The notes under the pieces were generated by a model. The model searched no databases. It was not told where the DNA came from and was given only the letters and a program-made list of their open reading frames with translations. A program made the translations under genes and the position numbers. From contig UCNE01000013.1 of assembly GCA_900473685.1 (NCBI GenBank), positions 124,001 to 188,000 on the forward strand: a DNA stretch of 64,000 nt. Reading direction: 5' to 3'. This DNA comes from Hyphomicrobiales bacterium (GTDB lineage Bacteria; Pseudomonadota; Alphaproteobacteria; Rhizobiales; Rhizobiaceae). Numbering within the stretch: the stretch's first letter is position 1; each line of letters begins with the position of its first letter. This document shows positions 1-10,427 of this stretch, piece by piece.

Positions 1-1572
1 CCGCGCAATCGCCACGCGCTGGCGCTGTCCGCCGGAGAGCTTGACGCCGCGCTCGCCGACATGGGCATCAAAGCCGCGGCGGCCGCGTTGGTCCTGCAGG
101 TTCTCGATGAAATCCAGCGCTTCGGCCTTTTCGGCCGCCTCGCGCAGTCCGTGTTCATCGGCATCCGGGCGGCCGAACAGGATATTGTCGCGGATCGACC
201 GGTGCAGCAGCGATGTATCCTGGCTGACGACGCCGATCTGCATGCGAAGCGTTTCCTGCCGCACCGTCGAAATGTCCTGCCCATCGATCAGAATGCGGCC
301 GGCTTCCAGATCGTAAAAGCGTAGAAGCAGATTAACGAGTGTCGTCTTGCCAGCCCCTGAGCGGCCGACAATACCGATTTTTTCACCCGGCTTGACGGTC
401 AGCGACAGGTTATCGATGACGCCCTGCCCCTTGCCGTAATGGAACCGGATATTGTCAAAACGGATCGCCGGGCTGTTAACGACGAGGCTCGGCGCATCCG
501 GCTGGTCGATAAGCTGCACCGGCTGAGAAATCATTTCGGCGGCGTTCTGGATCGTGCCGATATTGCGCATGATGCCGTTGAACTGCACCATCATCCGGCT
601 CAACAGAAAATTCAGCCGCAGGATCAGCGCCATGGTAAAGGCGACCGCACCCGAGCTGATCGCCCCGGACAGCCAGAGGTCGATGCTCATTGCGGCCATG
701 GTGACAATCATGATGCCTGACAGAAGCGCCATCGAGGCACGCACGCCGGTAATGAACCGGGTGAAGCGGATGATCGTATCCTGGAAGATATCGAAGCCCT
801 GCCGCATGTAGCGGTCGTTTTCCTCGTCGCGGGCAAACAGTTTGAGTGTCTGCATATTGCTGTAGGCATCGACCATGCGGCCGCTGAGCATCGACGACGC
901 CTCGGCCGTCGCCTTGGAGTGCTGACGGATACGCGGCACGAAATAACGGGCGAGGAAGCCAAAGCCGACCAGCCAGAAGAACACGACAACCGCGAGCGAC
1001 AGGTCGAGCTGGCCGACCAGCACCAATGTCGAGACTGAATAGATGCCGACGAACCAGACGCTTTCCATCAATGACGTGACGACATCGCCGACCGCCTGCC
1101 CGCCCGACCACACCTTGGTGACGATACGGCCGGAAAAGTCGTTCTGGAAGAAAGACAACGATTGCCGCGAAACGTGCAGGTAGGACTGCCAGCGAACCAG
1201 ATTGTAAAAGCCGGGCGTGATCACCTGCTGATCGACCAACGACATCAGCAGCGATACGATGAAGCGGACGATGCCGATCAGAATGAGCATGCCGAACAGT
1301 TCGGCACCGTGCGCCTCAAGAAGCCCGCTCCAGCCGTCGCTGGGCTTGATGGTTGCAAGAATATCGACGACGCGGCCGACGAACCAGAACAATGTCGCCT
1401 CGATCGCCGCCGTCATGCCGCCCAGAACAAGCATTGCAATGAACGGTGTCTTGGCCTGCCTGATATAGAACCAGATATACGGGATCAGCCGTTCAGGCGG
1501 CTGCAGGCTGTCGCGCGCTGCGAAAGGCTGTATCCAATTTTCGAAAGTGGCAAACAGGGCGCGCAAGAACAT
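1..1572 (-). CDS. ABC transporter, fused permease/ATPase (multidrug/lipid exporter type), partial
   Basis: Type I ABC exporter half-transporter that would work as a dimer in the inner membrane. The frame stays open from an ATG at 1572 to the left edge, so about 524 codons are visible and the C-terminus is missing. An N-terminal transmembrane region is followed by the nucleotide-binding domain: Walker A GRSGAGKTT lies near 340-370 and the LSGGQRQR signature near 15-45. Walker B, D-loop and H-loop fall outside the window. It is the second exporter of a same-strand group with the one starting at 3973; the two may form a heterodimer or be recent paralogues. The substrate cannot be read from sequence. 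The start is the first start codon after an in-frame stop at 1651-1653. Confidence 0.9.
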   Translation of the reverse strand, partial: MFLRALFATFENWIQPFAARDSLQPPERLIPYIWFYIRQAKTPFIAMLVLGGMTAAIEATLFWFVGRVVDILATIKPSDGWSGLLEAHGAELFGMLILIGIVRFIVSLLMSLVDQQVITPGFYNLVRWQSYLHVSRQSLSFFQNDFSGRIVTKVWSGGQAVGDVVTSLMESVWFVGIYSVSTLVLVGQLDLSLAVVVFFWLVGFGFLARYFVPRIRQHSKATAEASSMLSGRMVDAYSNMQTLKLFARDEENDRYMRQGFDIFQDTIIRFTRFITGVRASMALLSGIMIVTMAAMSIDLWLSGAISSGAVAFTMALILRLNFLLSRMMVQFNGIMRNIGTIQNAAEMISQPVQLIDQPDAPSLVVNSPAIRFDNIRFHYGKGQGVIDNLSLTVKPGEKIGIVGRSGAGKTTLVNLLLRFYDLEAGRILIDGQDISTVRQETLRMQIGVVSQDTSLLHRSIRDNILFGRPDADEHGLREAAEKAEALDFIENLQDQRGRRGFDAHVGERGVKLSGGQRQRVAIAR

Positions 1573-1650
1573 ATGTCCGATATAGGCGGTTTCGCACTTA
1601 CGGCAATCGTTAATCGGCCGCAGGTGCCGGTCATTTCGATTACAAATCCG

Positions 1651-2088
1651 TCATGTTCCCAGGGTGGGACTGAGGTTTGGTTTTCCGTCGCCGTCGTCGA
1701 TTGAAGGATAAAGACAAAATTCGACTTCATAACCAAGCGCCGAAACCAGCGCCATGGTCGAGGGTTTGAGGCCAAGGCGCAAGGGCGGCACCGTCGTACT
1801 GTCAAAATAGACAGCGATGCGAATAGCGTGGCCATGTCCGAGAGCCCGCAGTGCCGAAAGCTGAGCCGCATAGGCATCGGTATGCAGTGCTAAGTAGGCA
1901 CTCGCACACGGCTCGCCAGTGGCCAGTTGCGGCGGTTCGGCGAGGAAGCCGCCATTCTTTCCATAGCGGCATCCCCAGTCAGGATTGGTCGCGATGAAGG
2001 CATCGAATGCTTCCGTTCGCTCACCCTTGATCAGGATGTCGAATTCAAAACCGATATCGCTCACACCGATCGTTCCGGGAGATACCAT
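1651..2088 (-). CDS. Hypothetical protein between two ABC exporters
   Basis: A 145-residue soluble, mildly acidic protein with no signal peptide or membrane segment, and no family I can name. It has a compositionally normal interior (motifs NPDWGCRYGKNGG and a conserved-looking LGLKPS/LGYEVEF stretch near the C-terminus). The ATG at 2088 follows the stop of the upstream ABC gene by about 20 bases but lacks a clear Shine-Dalgarno. A GTG at 2064 with GGAA upstream is an alternative start and gives a protein starting SDIGFEFDI. It is co-oriented with both ABC genes and probably co-transcribed. Function unknown. Confidence 0.6.
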   Translation of the reverse strand: MVSPGTIGVSDIGFEFDILIKGERTEAFDAFIATNPDWGCRYGKNGGFLAEPPQLATGEPCASAYLALHTDAYAAQLSALRALGHGHAIRIAVYFDSTTVPPLRLGLKPSTMALVSALGYEVEFCLYPSIDDGDGKPNLSPTLGT

Positions 2089-2107
2089 GTGAAAGTTCGA
2101 AGGCGGC

Positions 2108-3973
<1,866 letters not shown>

Positions 3974-4067
3974 TATAAGCTCCTTCAGGAAACCAGTGAA
4001 GGAAGGCGGGACTTCCCGCATTCATCGATGAGAAATTAAAAACCGGAAAACAGCTCTATCTTGCACA

Positions 4068-4279
4068 CGAGACGTGTTCGTCCGGAAAGCGGGCGGTCGT
4101 GCGCAATGATGCCGTAAAAGAAAAGCGCGAAACCGGTCAGCCCAAGCGGACTGGAGGCACAGCCTGGAGGCTAGTGATCATTCGAATATCCATGTAAGCC
4201 TCCTGTGGTTCGCGTTGCAGATGCAGCAAGACATAGAGTGATTTGCGCCGGTACGCCAGATTGTCGCTGGCGTTTTTTT
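4068..4279 (+). ncRNA. Candidate small RNA ending in an intrinsic terminator
   Basis: The 3' end is supported by a terminator (next entry) with no plus-strand gene upstream of it. The 5' end is a guess: CTATCT at 4056-4061 could serve as a -10 element. An internal inverted repeat (GGAGGCT/AGCCTCC, 4165-4203) could form a hairpin. I recognise no known RNA family here. It may instead be a long trmL leader with early termination. Confidence 0.35.
4253..4279 (+). terminator. Orphan Rho-independent terminator
   Basis: Perfect 7-bp stem ACGCCAG/CTGGCGT with a 7-base loop, followed by seven T on the plus strand. The nearest plus-strand gene, trmL, starts 90 bases downstream, so it ends either an sRNA or an attenuated leader. 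Confidence 0.8.
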
Positions 4280-4365
4280 CATCATTTCTGTCTCAACCAG
4301 GATTCTGTTGCCTTTACGGCACAGATTGATTACGGCGATTGATGAAGCCCATAAGACTTGTTGAT

Positions 4366-4830
4366 ATGTCGCCAAAATCCCTCCGCATCGCCCTCTACCA
4401 GCCCGACATTCCTGGCAATACCGGGACGATCCTTCGCCTTGCCGCGTGCCTCGGCCTTGCCGTCGATATCATCGAGCCCGCAGGCTTCGACCTGTCGGAC
4501 AAGAACCTCAAGCGCGCCGGTATGGATTATATCGCCGCAGTCACACTGACGCGCCACGTCAACTGGGAGCGGTTCGAAGAAGCAAGGCTCGCGCAGGGCC
4601 GCAGATTGGTGCTCGCCTCGACCAACGCTGCCGAACCCTACACGCGCTTCCAGTTTCAACCGAACGATACCCTGCTTTTCGGCCGCGAAAGCGCCGGCGT
4701 GCCGGATCACGTCCACGACAAGGCCGACGGGCGCATCATCGTGCCCATGGTCGAAGGCCAGCGCTCGCTGAACGTTGCGATGTCGGTGGCGATGATCGCC
4801 GGCGAGGCGATCCGGCAGGTCAACGGCTGA
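4366..4830 (+). CDS. trmL: tRNA (cytidine(34)-2'-O)-methyltransferase
   Basis: SPOUT-family RNA methyltransferase that 2'-O-methylates the wobble base of tRNA-Leu isoacceptors. The SPOUT hallmarks are present: the N-terminal LYQPDIPGNTGTILR motif, LLFGRESAG near residue 103 and the knot-forming IPMVEG/RSLNVAMSVAM segment near the C-terminus (here VPMVEGQRSLN). From the ATG at 4366 the protein has 154 residues, close to the usual family length of about 155. An in-frame ATG at 4342 would add eight residues; neither start has a strong Shine-Dalgarno. It is a standalone gene. Confidence 0.92.
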   Translation: MSPKSLRIALYQPDIPGNTGTILRLAACLGLAVDIIEPAGFDLSDKNLKRAGMDYIAAVTLTRHVNWERFEEARLAQGRRLVLASTNAAEPYTRFQFQPNDTLLFGRESAGVPDHVHDKADGRIIVPMVEGQRSLNVAMSVAMIAGEAIRQVNG

Positions 4831-4846
4831 ACCCCGCCAGTAAGCC

Positions 4847-5416
4847 TCATGCGGCAATCCCGCTATAGGCGTGTTCGGCCCGGGCAGTCTTCAGCGCCCT
4901 CGCCCACCATTTTAGCCGCCGCAGCATAACCATTAGCCCTGCCTTGGCTTCCGCCGCTTTGAAGGGATTGCCGGCGGCATCGAACTGCGCCCAGACATTG
5001 GAAAAACTGACAGTGTCGCGAATCGTCACGGTATGGAGTTCGGAAAATACCTGGCGCAATTGCTCGACGGCCCGCAGCCCGCCCGAGACGCCACCATAGG
5101 AAATGAAGCCAACCGGCTTTGCGTGCCAGGGCTCATAGCAACTATCGATCATCTCCTTGAGCGGGGCCGGATAGCCGTGATTGTATTCCGGCGTGACAAT
5201 GATGAAGGCGTCGGCCTCGGCAATCTTTGCTTCAAGTGCTTCGGCGTTCAACACCGCATCCCCAGCCGTTCCTTTGAGCTCAAGAGGATCGATGAGAGTA
5301 ATGCGAACACCGCTTTCGGCCCACAATTCCGTCAAGGCCCAGTTGACGACCGTGTCGCAGAAGCGGCCTTGCCGTGCACTGCCATAGACGACGGCGATGG
5401 TCATTTTCTCGTTCAT
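4847..5416 (-). CDS. NAD(P)H-dependent FMN reductase, SoxR-regulated
   Basis: Flavodoxin-fold flavin reductase of the NADPH-dependent FMN reductase family, 189 residues, cytoplasmic. The N-terminal phosphate-binding segment [10 protein letters not shown] and the [17 protein letters not shown] motif near residue 85 are typical. The start at 5416 has GGAG about 13 bases upstream; an alternative ATG is at 5404. It is divergent from soxR and preceded by a promoter with a 19-bp spacer carrying a SoxR box, so it is very likely induced by redox-cycling compounds. It may reduce flavins or quinones in that response. Confidence 0.9.
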   Translation of the reverse strand: MNEKMTIAVVYGSARQGRFCDTVVNWALTELWAESGVRITLIDPLELKGTAGDAVLNAEALEAKIAEADAFIIVTPEYNHGYPAPLKEMIDSCYEPWHAKPVGFISYGGVSGGLRAVEQLRQVFSELHTVTIRDTVSFSNVWAQFDAAGNPFKAAEAKAGLMVMLRRLKWWARALKTARAEHAYSGIAA

Positions 5417-5454
5417 GTCTGCGAAGGCTCCGTTGTAGATCCGATGGAGCTCAT

Positions 5455-5485
5455 GGTATAAAACCTCAACTAAAGTTGAGGTCAA
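5455..5485 (-). promoter_or_regulatory. SoxR-type promoter and operator of the FMN reductase
   Basis: Reading the minus strand, TTGACC (5480-5485) and TATACC (5455-5460) are separated by 19 bp, the long spacer typical of MerR-family activators. Within it lies the near-perfect palindrome acctcaactaaagttgaggt (5463-5482), which matches the SoxR box core CCTCAA...TTGAGG. The box also lies 8 bp upstream of soxR, so autoregulation is possible. Confidence 0.88.
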
Positions 5486-5490
5486 TAGAC

Positions 5491-6003
5491 ATGCCGGAAA
5501 AAAATCGTACCGATCTGCCGCGCCGTGAACTGACGGTCGGAGAGGTCGCCACGCGCAGCGGCGTCGCCGTTTCGACGCTGCATTTCTATGAGGCCAAGGG
5601 TTTGATCCAGAGCATGCGCAGCCGCGGCAACCAGCGCCGCTATCCCCGCAGCGTCTTGCGCCGTATCGCCGTCATCAAGATCGCCCAGCGTACTGGCATC
5701 CCACTCGCTGACATTCAAAAAGAGCTTTCAGCCCTGCCGAATGACCGGCAATTGCTGGCAAGTGACTGGGAGCATCTGTCGGCGCATTGGGAGGCCGATC
5801 TGAACGAGCGCATCGCCAAACTCACCGCGTTACGCGACCAGCTGACCTCCTGCATCGGTTGCGGCTGCCTGTCGATGCGAGACTGTCCGCTACGCAACCC
5901 CTATGACGAACTATCGGAAAAAGGCACCGGCGCCTATCTGATCGAGCATGCAGGCGAGGAGCAGGACGAAGCAACAGGCTGCAACGAGGGATCAGCAGAG
6001 TGA
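5491..6003 (+). CDS. soxR: Redox-sensitive transcriptional activator SoxR
   Basis: MerR-family regulator of 170 residues. The N-terminal winged helix (residues 13-80, [20 protein letters not shown]) is followed by a dimerisation helix and the [2Fe-2S] cluster motif C121-x2-C124-x-C126-x5-C132 ([12 protein letters not shown]), which is diagnostic for SoxR. Oxidation of the cluster by redox-active molecules switches on target promoters. The ATG at 5491 starts just after the SoxR box. The divergent FMN reductase is the evident target; no soxS is nearby, as expected outside enterics. Confidence 0.95.
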   Translation: MPEKNRTDLPRRELTVGEVATRSGVAVSTLHFYEAKGLIQSMRSRGNQRRYPRSVLRRIAVIKIAQRTGIPLADIQKELSALPNDRQLLASDWEHLSAHWEADLNERIAKLTALRDQLTSCIGCGCLSMRDCPLRNPYDELSEKGTGAYLIEHAGEEQDEATGCNEGSAE

Positions 6004-6007
6004 GACG

Positions 6008-6268
6008 TCAATCGGCGCTCGGCAGACGCCGCATGGTAAATTCGATCTGGCCACCATCGAGCTGCCGCCAGCTCTCCACTTCGGTCCAATAGGCGGCCTT
6101 CGGCCAGGCATCGAACCATTCCTGCGCCTTCTGGCGCGCATCGGTTCGATCCAGCCGGAATGTCTCGCGGACGAACAGCCCGTCATTTCCGCGCGGATTG
6201 CCGCTGCGGTGCCGGTCGATCTGACGTTTCAGGCCGTCAAGCGGCGGCCCTGCCGGAATCCTTGCCAT
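6008..6268 (-). CDS. Small conserved hypothetical protein
   Basis: An 86-residue soluble, basic protein with no signal peptide and no domain I can name. The ATG at 6268 is preceded by AAAGGTGAG at good spacing, which supports it over a longer frame. It ends 5 bases after the convergent soxR stop and is divergent from hemF. The C-terminal half (QKAQEWFDAWPKAAYWTEVE) looks like a folded aromatic-rich segment. Function unknown. Confidence 0.72.
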   Translation of the reverse strand: MARIPAGPPLDGLKRQIDRHRSGNPRGNDGLFVRETFRLDRTDARQKAQEWFDAWPKAAYWTEVESWRQLDGGQIEFTMRRLPSAD

Positions 6269-6477
6269 GAGCTCACCTTTCACCAGTCGAGCCTCTATGA
6301 TGAAGATAGGGAGATATTCCTGCTTTTGCGAGTCGGAATCGCAGCATGGCCATCTGCGGCAGACTGCCCCGTTGATGTCTGCGCCGTTGCAGCCGTGGCA
6401 AAAATATGAACTGTCGGCCAATATACGAATCGGCGCGCTCTTTGCCGCTTCAGGCTCCGCCAAACAGGATTACTTTC

Positions 6478-7389
6478 ATGGAACGACCCAACCTGCCGCA
6501 GGGATTGCCCGCGGATATCGAAGACAAGAAAGCCAGAGCCACAGCCTGGTTCCAATCCTTGCGCGATACCATCTGCACCGCGTTCGAGACCATCGAGGAC
6601 GAGCTGACCGGCCCGCTCTCCGATCGCGAGCCGGGCCGTTTTATCGGCAAGGACTGGCTACGCGACCAGGGTGCTGGCGGCGGCGGCCGCATGTCGATGA
6701 TGGAAGGCCGGGTCTTCGAAAAGGTCGGCGTCCATACGTCGACAGTCTACGGCGAATTCTCGCCGGAATTCCGCAGCCAGATTCCCGGCGCCGAACAGGA
6801 CCCCACCTTCTGGGCGTCCGGCATCTCGCTGATCGCTCACCCGGTCAATCCGAACGTTCCGGCCGTGCATATGAACACGCGTATGGTCGTCACCACCAGC
6901 CACTGGTTCGGCGGCGGCGCAGATCTCACGCCCGTGCTCGATAGCCGCCGGACCCAGACGGATCCGGACACGCTGCTGTTCCACAAGGGCATGGAGATCG
7001 CCTGCAAGCGGCACCCGGTTGCCGACCACGCCCGCTTCAAACAGTGGTGCGACGATTATTTCTTCCTGAAGCACCGCAACGAACCACGCGGCACCGGCGG
7101 TATCTTTTACGACTGGCTGCATTCTGATGAGGAAAAGGGCGGCTGGGAGGCCGACTTGGCCTTCACCCAGGACGTCGGCAAGGCTTTTAGCCTGATTTAT
7201 CCAAAGATCGTGCGGGCCAATTTCAACAAGCCCTGGACCGAGGAAGATCGTGATGAACAGCTGGTCCGCCGCGGCCGCTATGTCGAATTCAACCTGCTCT
7301 ACGATCGCGGCACGATCTTTGGCCTGAAAACCGGCGGAAACGTCGATTCGATCCTGTCGTCGCTGCCGCCCGTGGTCCGCTGGCCCTGA
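6478..7389 (+). CDS. hemF: Oxygen-dependent coproporphyrinogen III oxidase
   Basis: Cytoplasmic heme-biosynthesis enzyme that oxidatively decarboxylates coproporphyrinogen III to protoporphyrinogen IX using O2. At 303 residues it matches the family length (about 300). The characteristic [22 protein letters not shown] region and the [16 protein letters not shown] signature are intact. The ATG at 6478 is preceded by AGGA. An intrinsic terminator follows at 7411. Confidence 0.96.
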   Translation: MERPNLPQGLPADIEDKKARATAWFQSLRDTICTAFETIEDELTGPLSDREPGRFIGKDWLRDQGAGGGGRMSMMEGRVFEKVGVHTSTVYGEFSPEFRSQIPGAEQDPTFWASGISLIAHPVNPNVPAVHMNTRMVVTTSHWFGGGADLTPVLDSRRTQTDPDTLLFHKGMEIACKRHPVADHARFKQWCDDYFFLKHRNEPRGTGGIFYDWLHSDEEKGGWEADLAFTQDVGKAFSLIYPKIVRANFNKPWTEEDRDEQLVRRGRYVEFNLLYDRGTIFGLKTGGNVDSILSSLPPVVRWP

Positions 7390-7410
7390 GAGCAATATCC
7401 CTGCACAAAC

Positions 7411-7444
7411 AAAAATCCGGCCGCGTAAACGGCCGGATTTTTTG
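7411..7444 (+). terminator. Rho-independent terminator after hemF
   Basis: AAATCCGGCCG/CGGCCGGATTT stem with a six-base loop followed by a run of T. The A-run on the 5' side means it could also end minus-strand transcripts from the gene at 7462-7710. Confidence 0.88.
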
Positions 7445-7461
7445 TGTCTGCTGCGTGGGTG

Positions 7462-7710
7462 TCAGTCGCAGATCTTGATGCGGCGGATATGCAGGTTGCC
7501 CCACTTGTCCCAGCGCTTCACCTTCTTGATGTAGCAGGACGGTTCGTAATAACCGCCGCCATAATAGCCGTCCCCATAGTAGCCGGTGTTGTAGAAGCCG
7601 ATGGAAAAACCGCCGTGATGATGGCCGTGATGGCCGCCGGCCTGCGACGGTGCGGCAAACGAGACGGCGGCGAGGGCTGCGACGGCGGCGGAAATGATGA
7701 GCTTGCGCAT
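7462..7710 (-). CDS. Small secreted His/Gly/Tyr-rich protein
   Basis: An 82-residue protein with a clear Sec signal peptide (cleavage near SQA-GG, residue 24). The mature part has a GGHHGHHHGG stretch, a tyrosine-glycine segment (YYGDGYYGGGYYEP) and a basic C-terminus with two cysteines. A strong Shine-Dalgarno (GAGGAGAG) precedes the ATG at 7710. Small proteins of this kind are common in Rhizobiales. The histidines might bind metal, but that is inference. Confidence 0.85.
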   Translation of the reverse strand: MRKLIISAAVAALAAVSFAAPSQAGGHHGHHHGGFSIGFYNTGYYGDGYYGGGYYEPSCYIKKVKRWDKWGNLHIRRIKICD

Positions 7711-7864
7711 GATGGTCTCTCCTCTGTTGGTTCCTGATGAGTTCGTCTCATCCAGTGACCCAACATTCTCACGCGCCGCTTATCTGCGCTGTTTCGAATG
7801 GAACAGGCCTGAACAAAAGCGTTTCCGCCGCGTTGTGGGCACAGACGAACAGGAGAACGCAGTC

Positions 7865-8128
7865 ATGGTCTTCAAGGAGCGCACATTCTACGGACAGCCA
7901 CCCGAAGGGCTTGCCGGTCCGAATCAGGCGGACCTCGAAACGCGGGTCGCCAATTGCCTGGCCATGGTCGACGGGCTGGATGCCTCGGATGTTATGGTGG
8001 TCTCGAAAGGAAATACGATCGTGCTCAGCGGCGCTGTCGCCAGCATCGAAGAGGCCGAGCGGGCGGAAGAAGCAGCACGAACGGTCGAAGGCGTGGCCGA
8101 AATCGTCAACCGGATCGCGGTTGCCTGA
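7865..8128 (+). CDS. BON domain-containing protein
   Basis: An 87-residue protein built almost wholly of one BON domain: an alternating hydrophobic pattern with the typical G-x-V-x(n)-E-x(n)-A...GV.IVN.I motif (VLSGAVAS near residue 52, EGVAEIVNRIAVA at the end). BON domains bind phospholipid or other hydrophobic ligands in the envelope. It has no obvious signal peptide. AGGAG precedes the ATG at 7865. It ends flush with the convergent lipoprotein gene of the Mla operon. Confidence 0.82.
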   Translation: MVFKERTFYGQPPEGLAGPNQADLETRVANCLAMVDGLDASDVMVVSKGNTIVLSGAVASIEEAERAEEAARTVEGVAEIVNRIAVA

Positions 8129-8743
8129 TCAGATCGCCTTCAGCGTCCAGCCGACGATTTCGCCGGCAACCTGGGCAAACGCGCCATCGAGGGCAGCGAC
8201 AAATGCTGGCGCTCCGCTACCGCGAACGGGAACAGTCGCGCGGAACGCCTTCTGCGCGCCGACGGTGCCGTTGCGGTCGTTGAGGATTTTGGCGAAAATT
8301 TCGACAACGGCGGTATCGGCACCTGCGGTCGATATTTCAAACGACCGGATTTCGGTGATCACCTGGTAGTCGATGGCAAGCCCCTCGCCCGGCTTGCCGA
8401 CGCCACCGATCTTGCCGGTGTTCTCGAAAGCTTGGACAAGCTTTGCCTGTACCATCTTCGGCAGGCGGTCACTCCACTGCGATTTGGCGAGATACTGGAT
8501 TTCCGAACCCGACAGCCGGATCACCACCTGATCGCTGTCCAGCGCCTTCAACGCAGTAGGCTCAGGAACGAGGATCTGCTTGCGGCTCGAAGACGGGCCT
8601 TCAATAACGGGCGAAGAGGACAGGCTATAGGTGTCGTTGTTGGCCTTGCCGGCGCAGGCGGACAGCGCGGCGACGAGAAGGAATGCAGAACAGGCCCGGA
8701 TCAAACCTGCCTTTCGACCAAACGACACACCGGGAAAATTCAT
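8129..8743 (-). CDS. ABC-type transport auxiliary lipoprotein (Mla/MCE operon)
   Basis: Lipoprotein of 204 residues with a signal peptide ending in the lipobox LSAC (Cys30). The rest resembles the ABC transport auxiliary component family (PqiC/DUF330 type), with the expected position as last gene of an MCE operon. It would sit in the periplasm on a membrane and assist lipid movement. The start at 8743 has AAGGA upstream. It lies 213 bases after the MCE gene in the same orientation. Confidence 0.85.
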   Translation of the reverse strand: MNFPGVSFGRKAGLIRACSAFLLVAALSACAGKANNDTYSLSSSPVIEGPSSSRKQILVPEPTALKALDSDQVVIRLSGSEIQYLAKSQWSDRLPKMVQAKLVQAFENTGKIGGVGKPGEGLAIDYQVITEIRSFEISTAGADTAVVEIFAKILNDRNGTVGAQKAFRATVPVRGSGAPAFVAALDGAFAQVAGEIVGWTLKAI

Positions 8744-8956
8744 TTCAAACACTATCCTTCGCCAATCAGCAGCAACGTAGAGGCTGACCCGGTCAAAACA
8801 AGCCAAAAAAGCAGTCATGCCAGCGCAGACACGGCAAAAAACCGCCAAGGCTTGCAGCCTTGCCACGCAAACATCACGCTTGGGGAAGCAATACCCGATT
8901 CGTCAGTATCAGCAGCGGCAAATCCAGCCCCGGATAACCGTACGGCACACTTTGGT

Positions 8957-10327
8957 TCAGCGGCGCGTGCGCCCGTCATACTGCTTCACCGTCTCACCGC
9001 CGAACAACAGCCGCTGCGGATCCTTGTCGAAGGTCGAGATCGTCGTGTCGAGGGTGTTGACCGTCCGGCGCGTATCGCTGACCAAAGCCTCGATATCGCG
9101 CAAGCCCGAGCCGGAGAAGCGCTTGAGGTTTTCGGCGATCGGGCCGATCTGGGCATTCAGATTATCGGCGACCTTGCGGAAGGATTCGAGTGTCGCGCGG
9201 GCATCTGCCGACAGGGACGGCGCATCGGCATCGCCGAGGAAACCGTCGAGCTTGACGAGAATTCCATCGACGCGGCTGGACGCAGCATTCAGCTTGCTGG
9301 CCATCTGGGTGACATCCGTGATGGTCTGATCGATATCATTCTGGCGACCCTTGATCCGCTCGGCGAAATCAGCAACCGAGGCGACCGCCTTGCGGGCATC
9401 GGCGCTGGCAGCCGAAACGTCATTGACGACGCCGGTCACCTTCTGCGGGTCGATGGAGGCGATCAACGTATCGACGCGATCCAGCGAAGCCGTAGCCTTT
9501 TCACCAAAGCGTTCATAGGTTTCGGCCGTCTTCTTGAACGAGGCGATGGTATCGGCCACGCCCGTGGAGGCGGCACTCAGATCATTGCTCATCTTTTCGA
9601 CATTGCTGACGATGTGGTCGATCTTCTTCGGATCGACCGATTTCACCAGAATGTCCGCGGCAGACAGCGTCGAATCGAGTTTTCCGGCCGCAGCCGTGAT
9701 CGAGGTCGATAGCGCGCTGACGCTTTTCAGGAACTGATCGATCCCTTCTGAATTGTCGGCCAGCGACTTGGTGAAGCGGTCGGCGTTGGAAATCGTATTG
9801 GTCAAGGGGCCGCGCACGTCCTTGACGAACCCCTGGATGTCGCCGATCGCGTTGTTGGCGCGGTCGAGGATCTTGTCGGCGGTGGCCAGAAGGCTGGTAA
9901 CGCTGGATTGGTCGGCGGTCAGCTGCGCCGATGTTCCGGTGTCCAGTGCCTTGCGCAGGATATTCTCTTCACCCTTGTTGCCGCCGCTGAGTTCGATATA
10001 GGCGGCGCCGGTCAACCCCTGGATTTCCAGGGTTGCCGTCGTCGATTTCAACACCGGCGCATCAGCAGACACTTCGGTTACAGCAACGGAATAGCGCGGA
10101 TCGTTGGAATTGATCGCGAGGCTACGCACCGAACCGACGGGAATGCCGTTGAAGCGTACCGGAGACCCGACGCTCAAGCCGTTGGCTGACCCCGGAATGC
10201 TGATCACCAGCTCCGCCATTTCGCCGCTGCGGCCATATTGGGACATCCAGTAGACAAAGCCGAAGGCCGCGAAAATGACGGCGACCGTGAAAAACCCGAC
10301 GATGGCGTAATTGGCTTTTGTTTCCAT
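8957..10327 (-). CDS. MlaD/MCE family substrate-binding protein
   Basis: A 456-residue protein with one N-terminal membrane anchor (residues 8-28), an MCE domain at about 39-117 (ending LTGAAYIELSGG) and a long C-terminal tail of predicted helices rich in Ala, Ser, Asp and Lys. MCE proteins form periplasmic hexameric rings that carry phospholipid between membranes. The C-terminal tail makes it much longer than E. coli MlaD (about 180) and more like the rhizobial and plastid TGD2-like forms. Third gene of the operon. Confidence 0.92.
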   Translation of the reverse strand: METKANYAIVGFFTVAVIFAAFGFVYWMSQYGRSGEMAELVISIPGSANGLSVGSPVRFNGIPVGSVRSLAINSNDPRYSVAVTEVSADAPVLKSTTATLEIQGLTGAAYIELSGGNKGEENILRKALDTGTSAQLTADQSSVTSLLATADKILDRANNAIGDIQGFVKDVRGPLTNTISNADRFTKSLADNSEGIDQFLKSVSALSTSITAAAGKLDSTLSAADILVKSVDPKKIDHIVSNVEKMSNDLSAASTGVADTIASFKKTAETYERFGEKATASLDRVDTLIASIDPQKVTGVVNDVSAASADARKAVASVADFAERIKGRQNDIDQTITDVTQMASKLNAASSRVDGILVKLDGFLGDADAPSLSADARATLESFRKVADNLNAQIGPIAENLKRFSGSGLRDIEALVSDTRRTVNTLDTTISTFDKDPQRLLFGGETVKQYDGRTRR

Positions 10328-10427
10328 TGCTACCGGTACCCTTGGGGGACGCCGCCAACGCGGCTCCTTGCTTCAATTAATCAGTCGGCTTCCGTCCATC
10401 GTGCAACGTCTTAATCATGCAGCGGTG

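Larger units (their letters stand above)
3974..4365. other. Intergenic region between ABC exporter and trmL
   Basis: This gap of about 390 bases holds the divergent promoters of the ABC exporter (minus) and trmL (plus). It also contains an imperfect stem (GGAGGCT near 4165 with AGCCTCC near 4197) and a strong plus-strand intrinsic terminator at 4253-4279 that serves no visible upstream gene. A 65-codon minus frame at 4178-4375 has unconvincing composition and overlaps the trmL start, so I do not call it. Confidence 0.6.

Noticed and set aside
4178..4375. 65-codon minus-strand frame in the trmL upstream region
   Set aside because: Unconvincing composition, overlap with trmL and the orphan terminator, and no ribosome-binding site.
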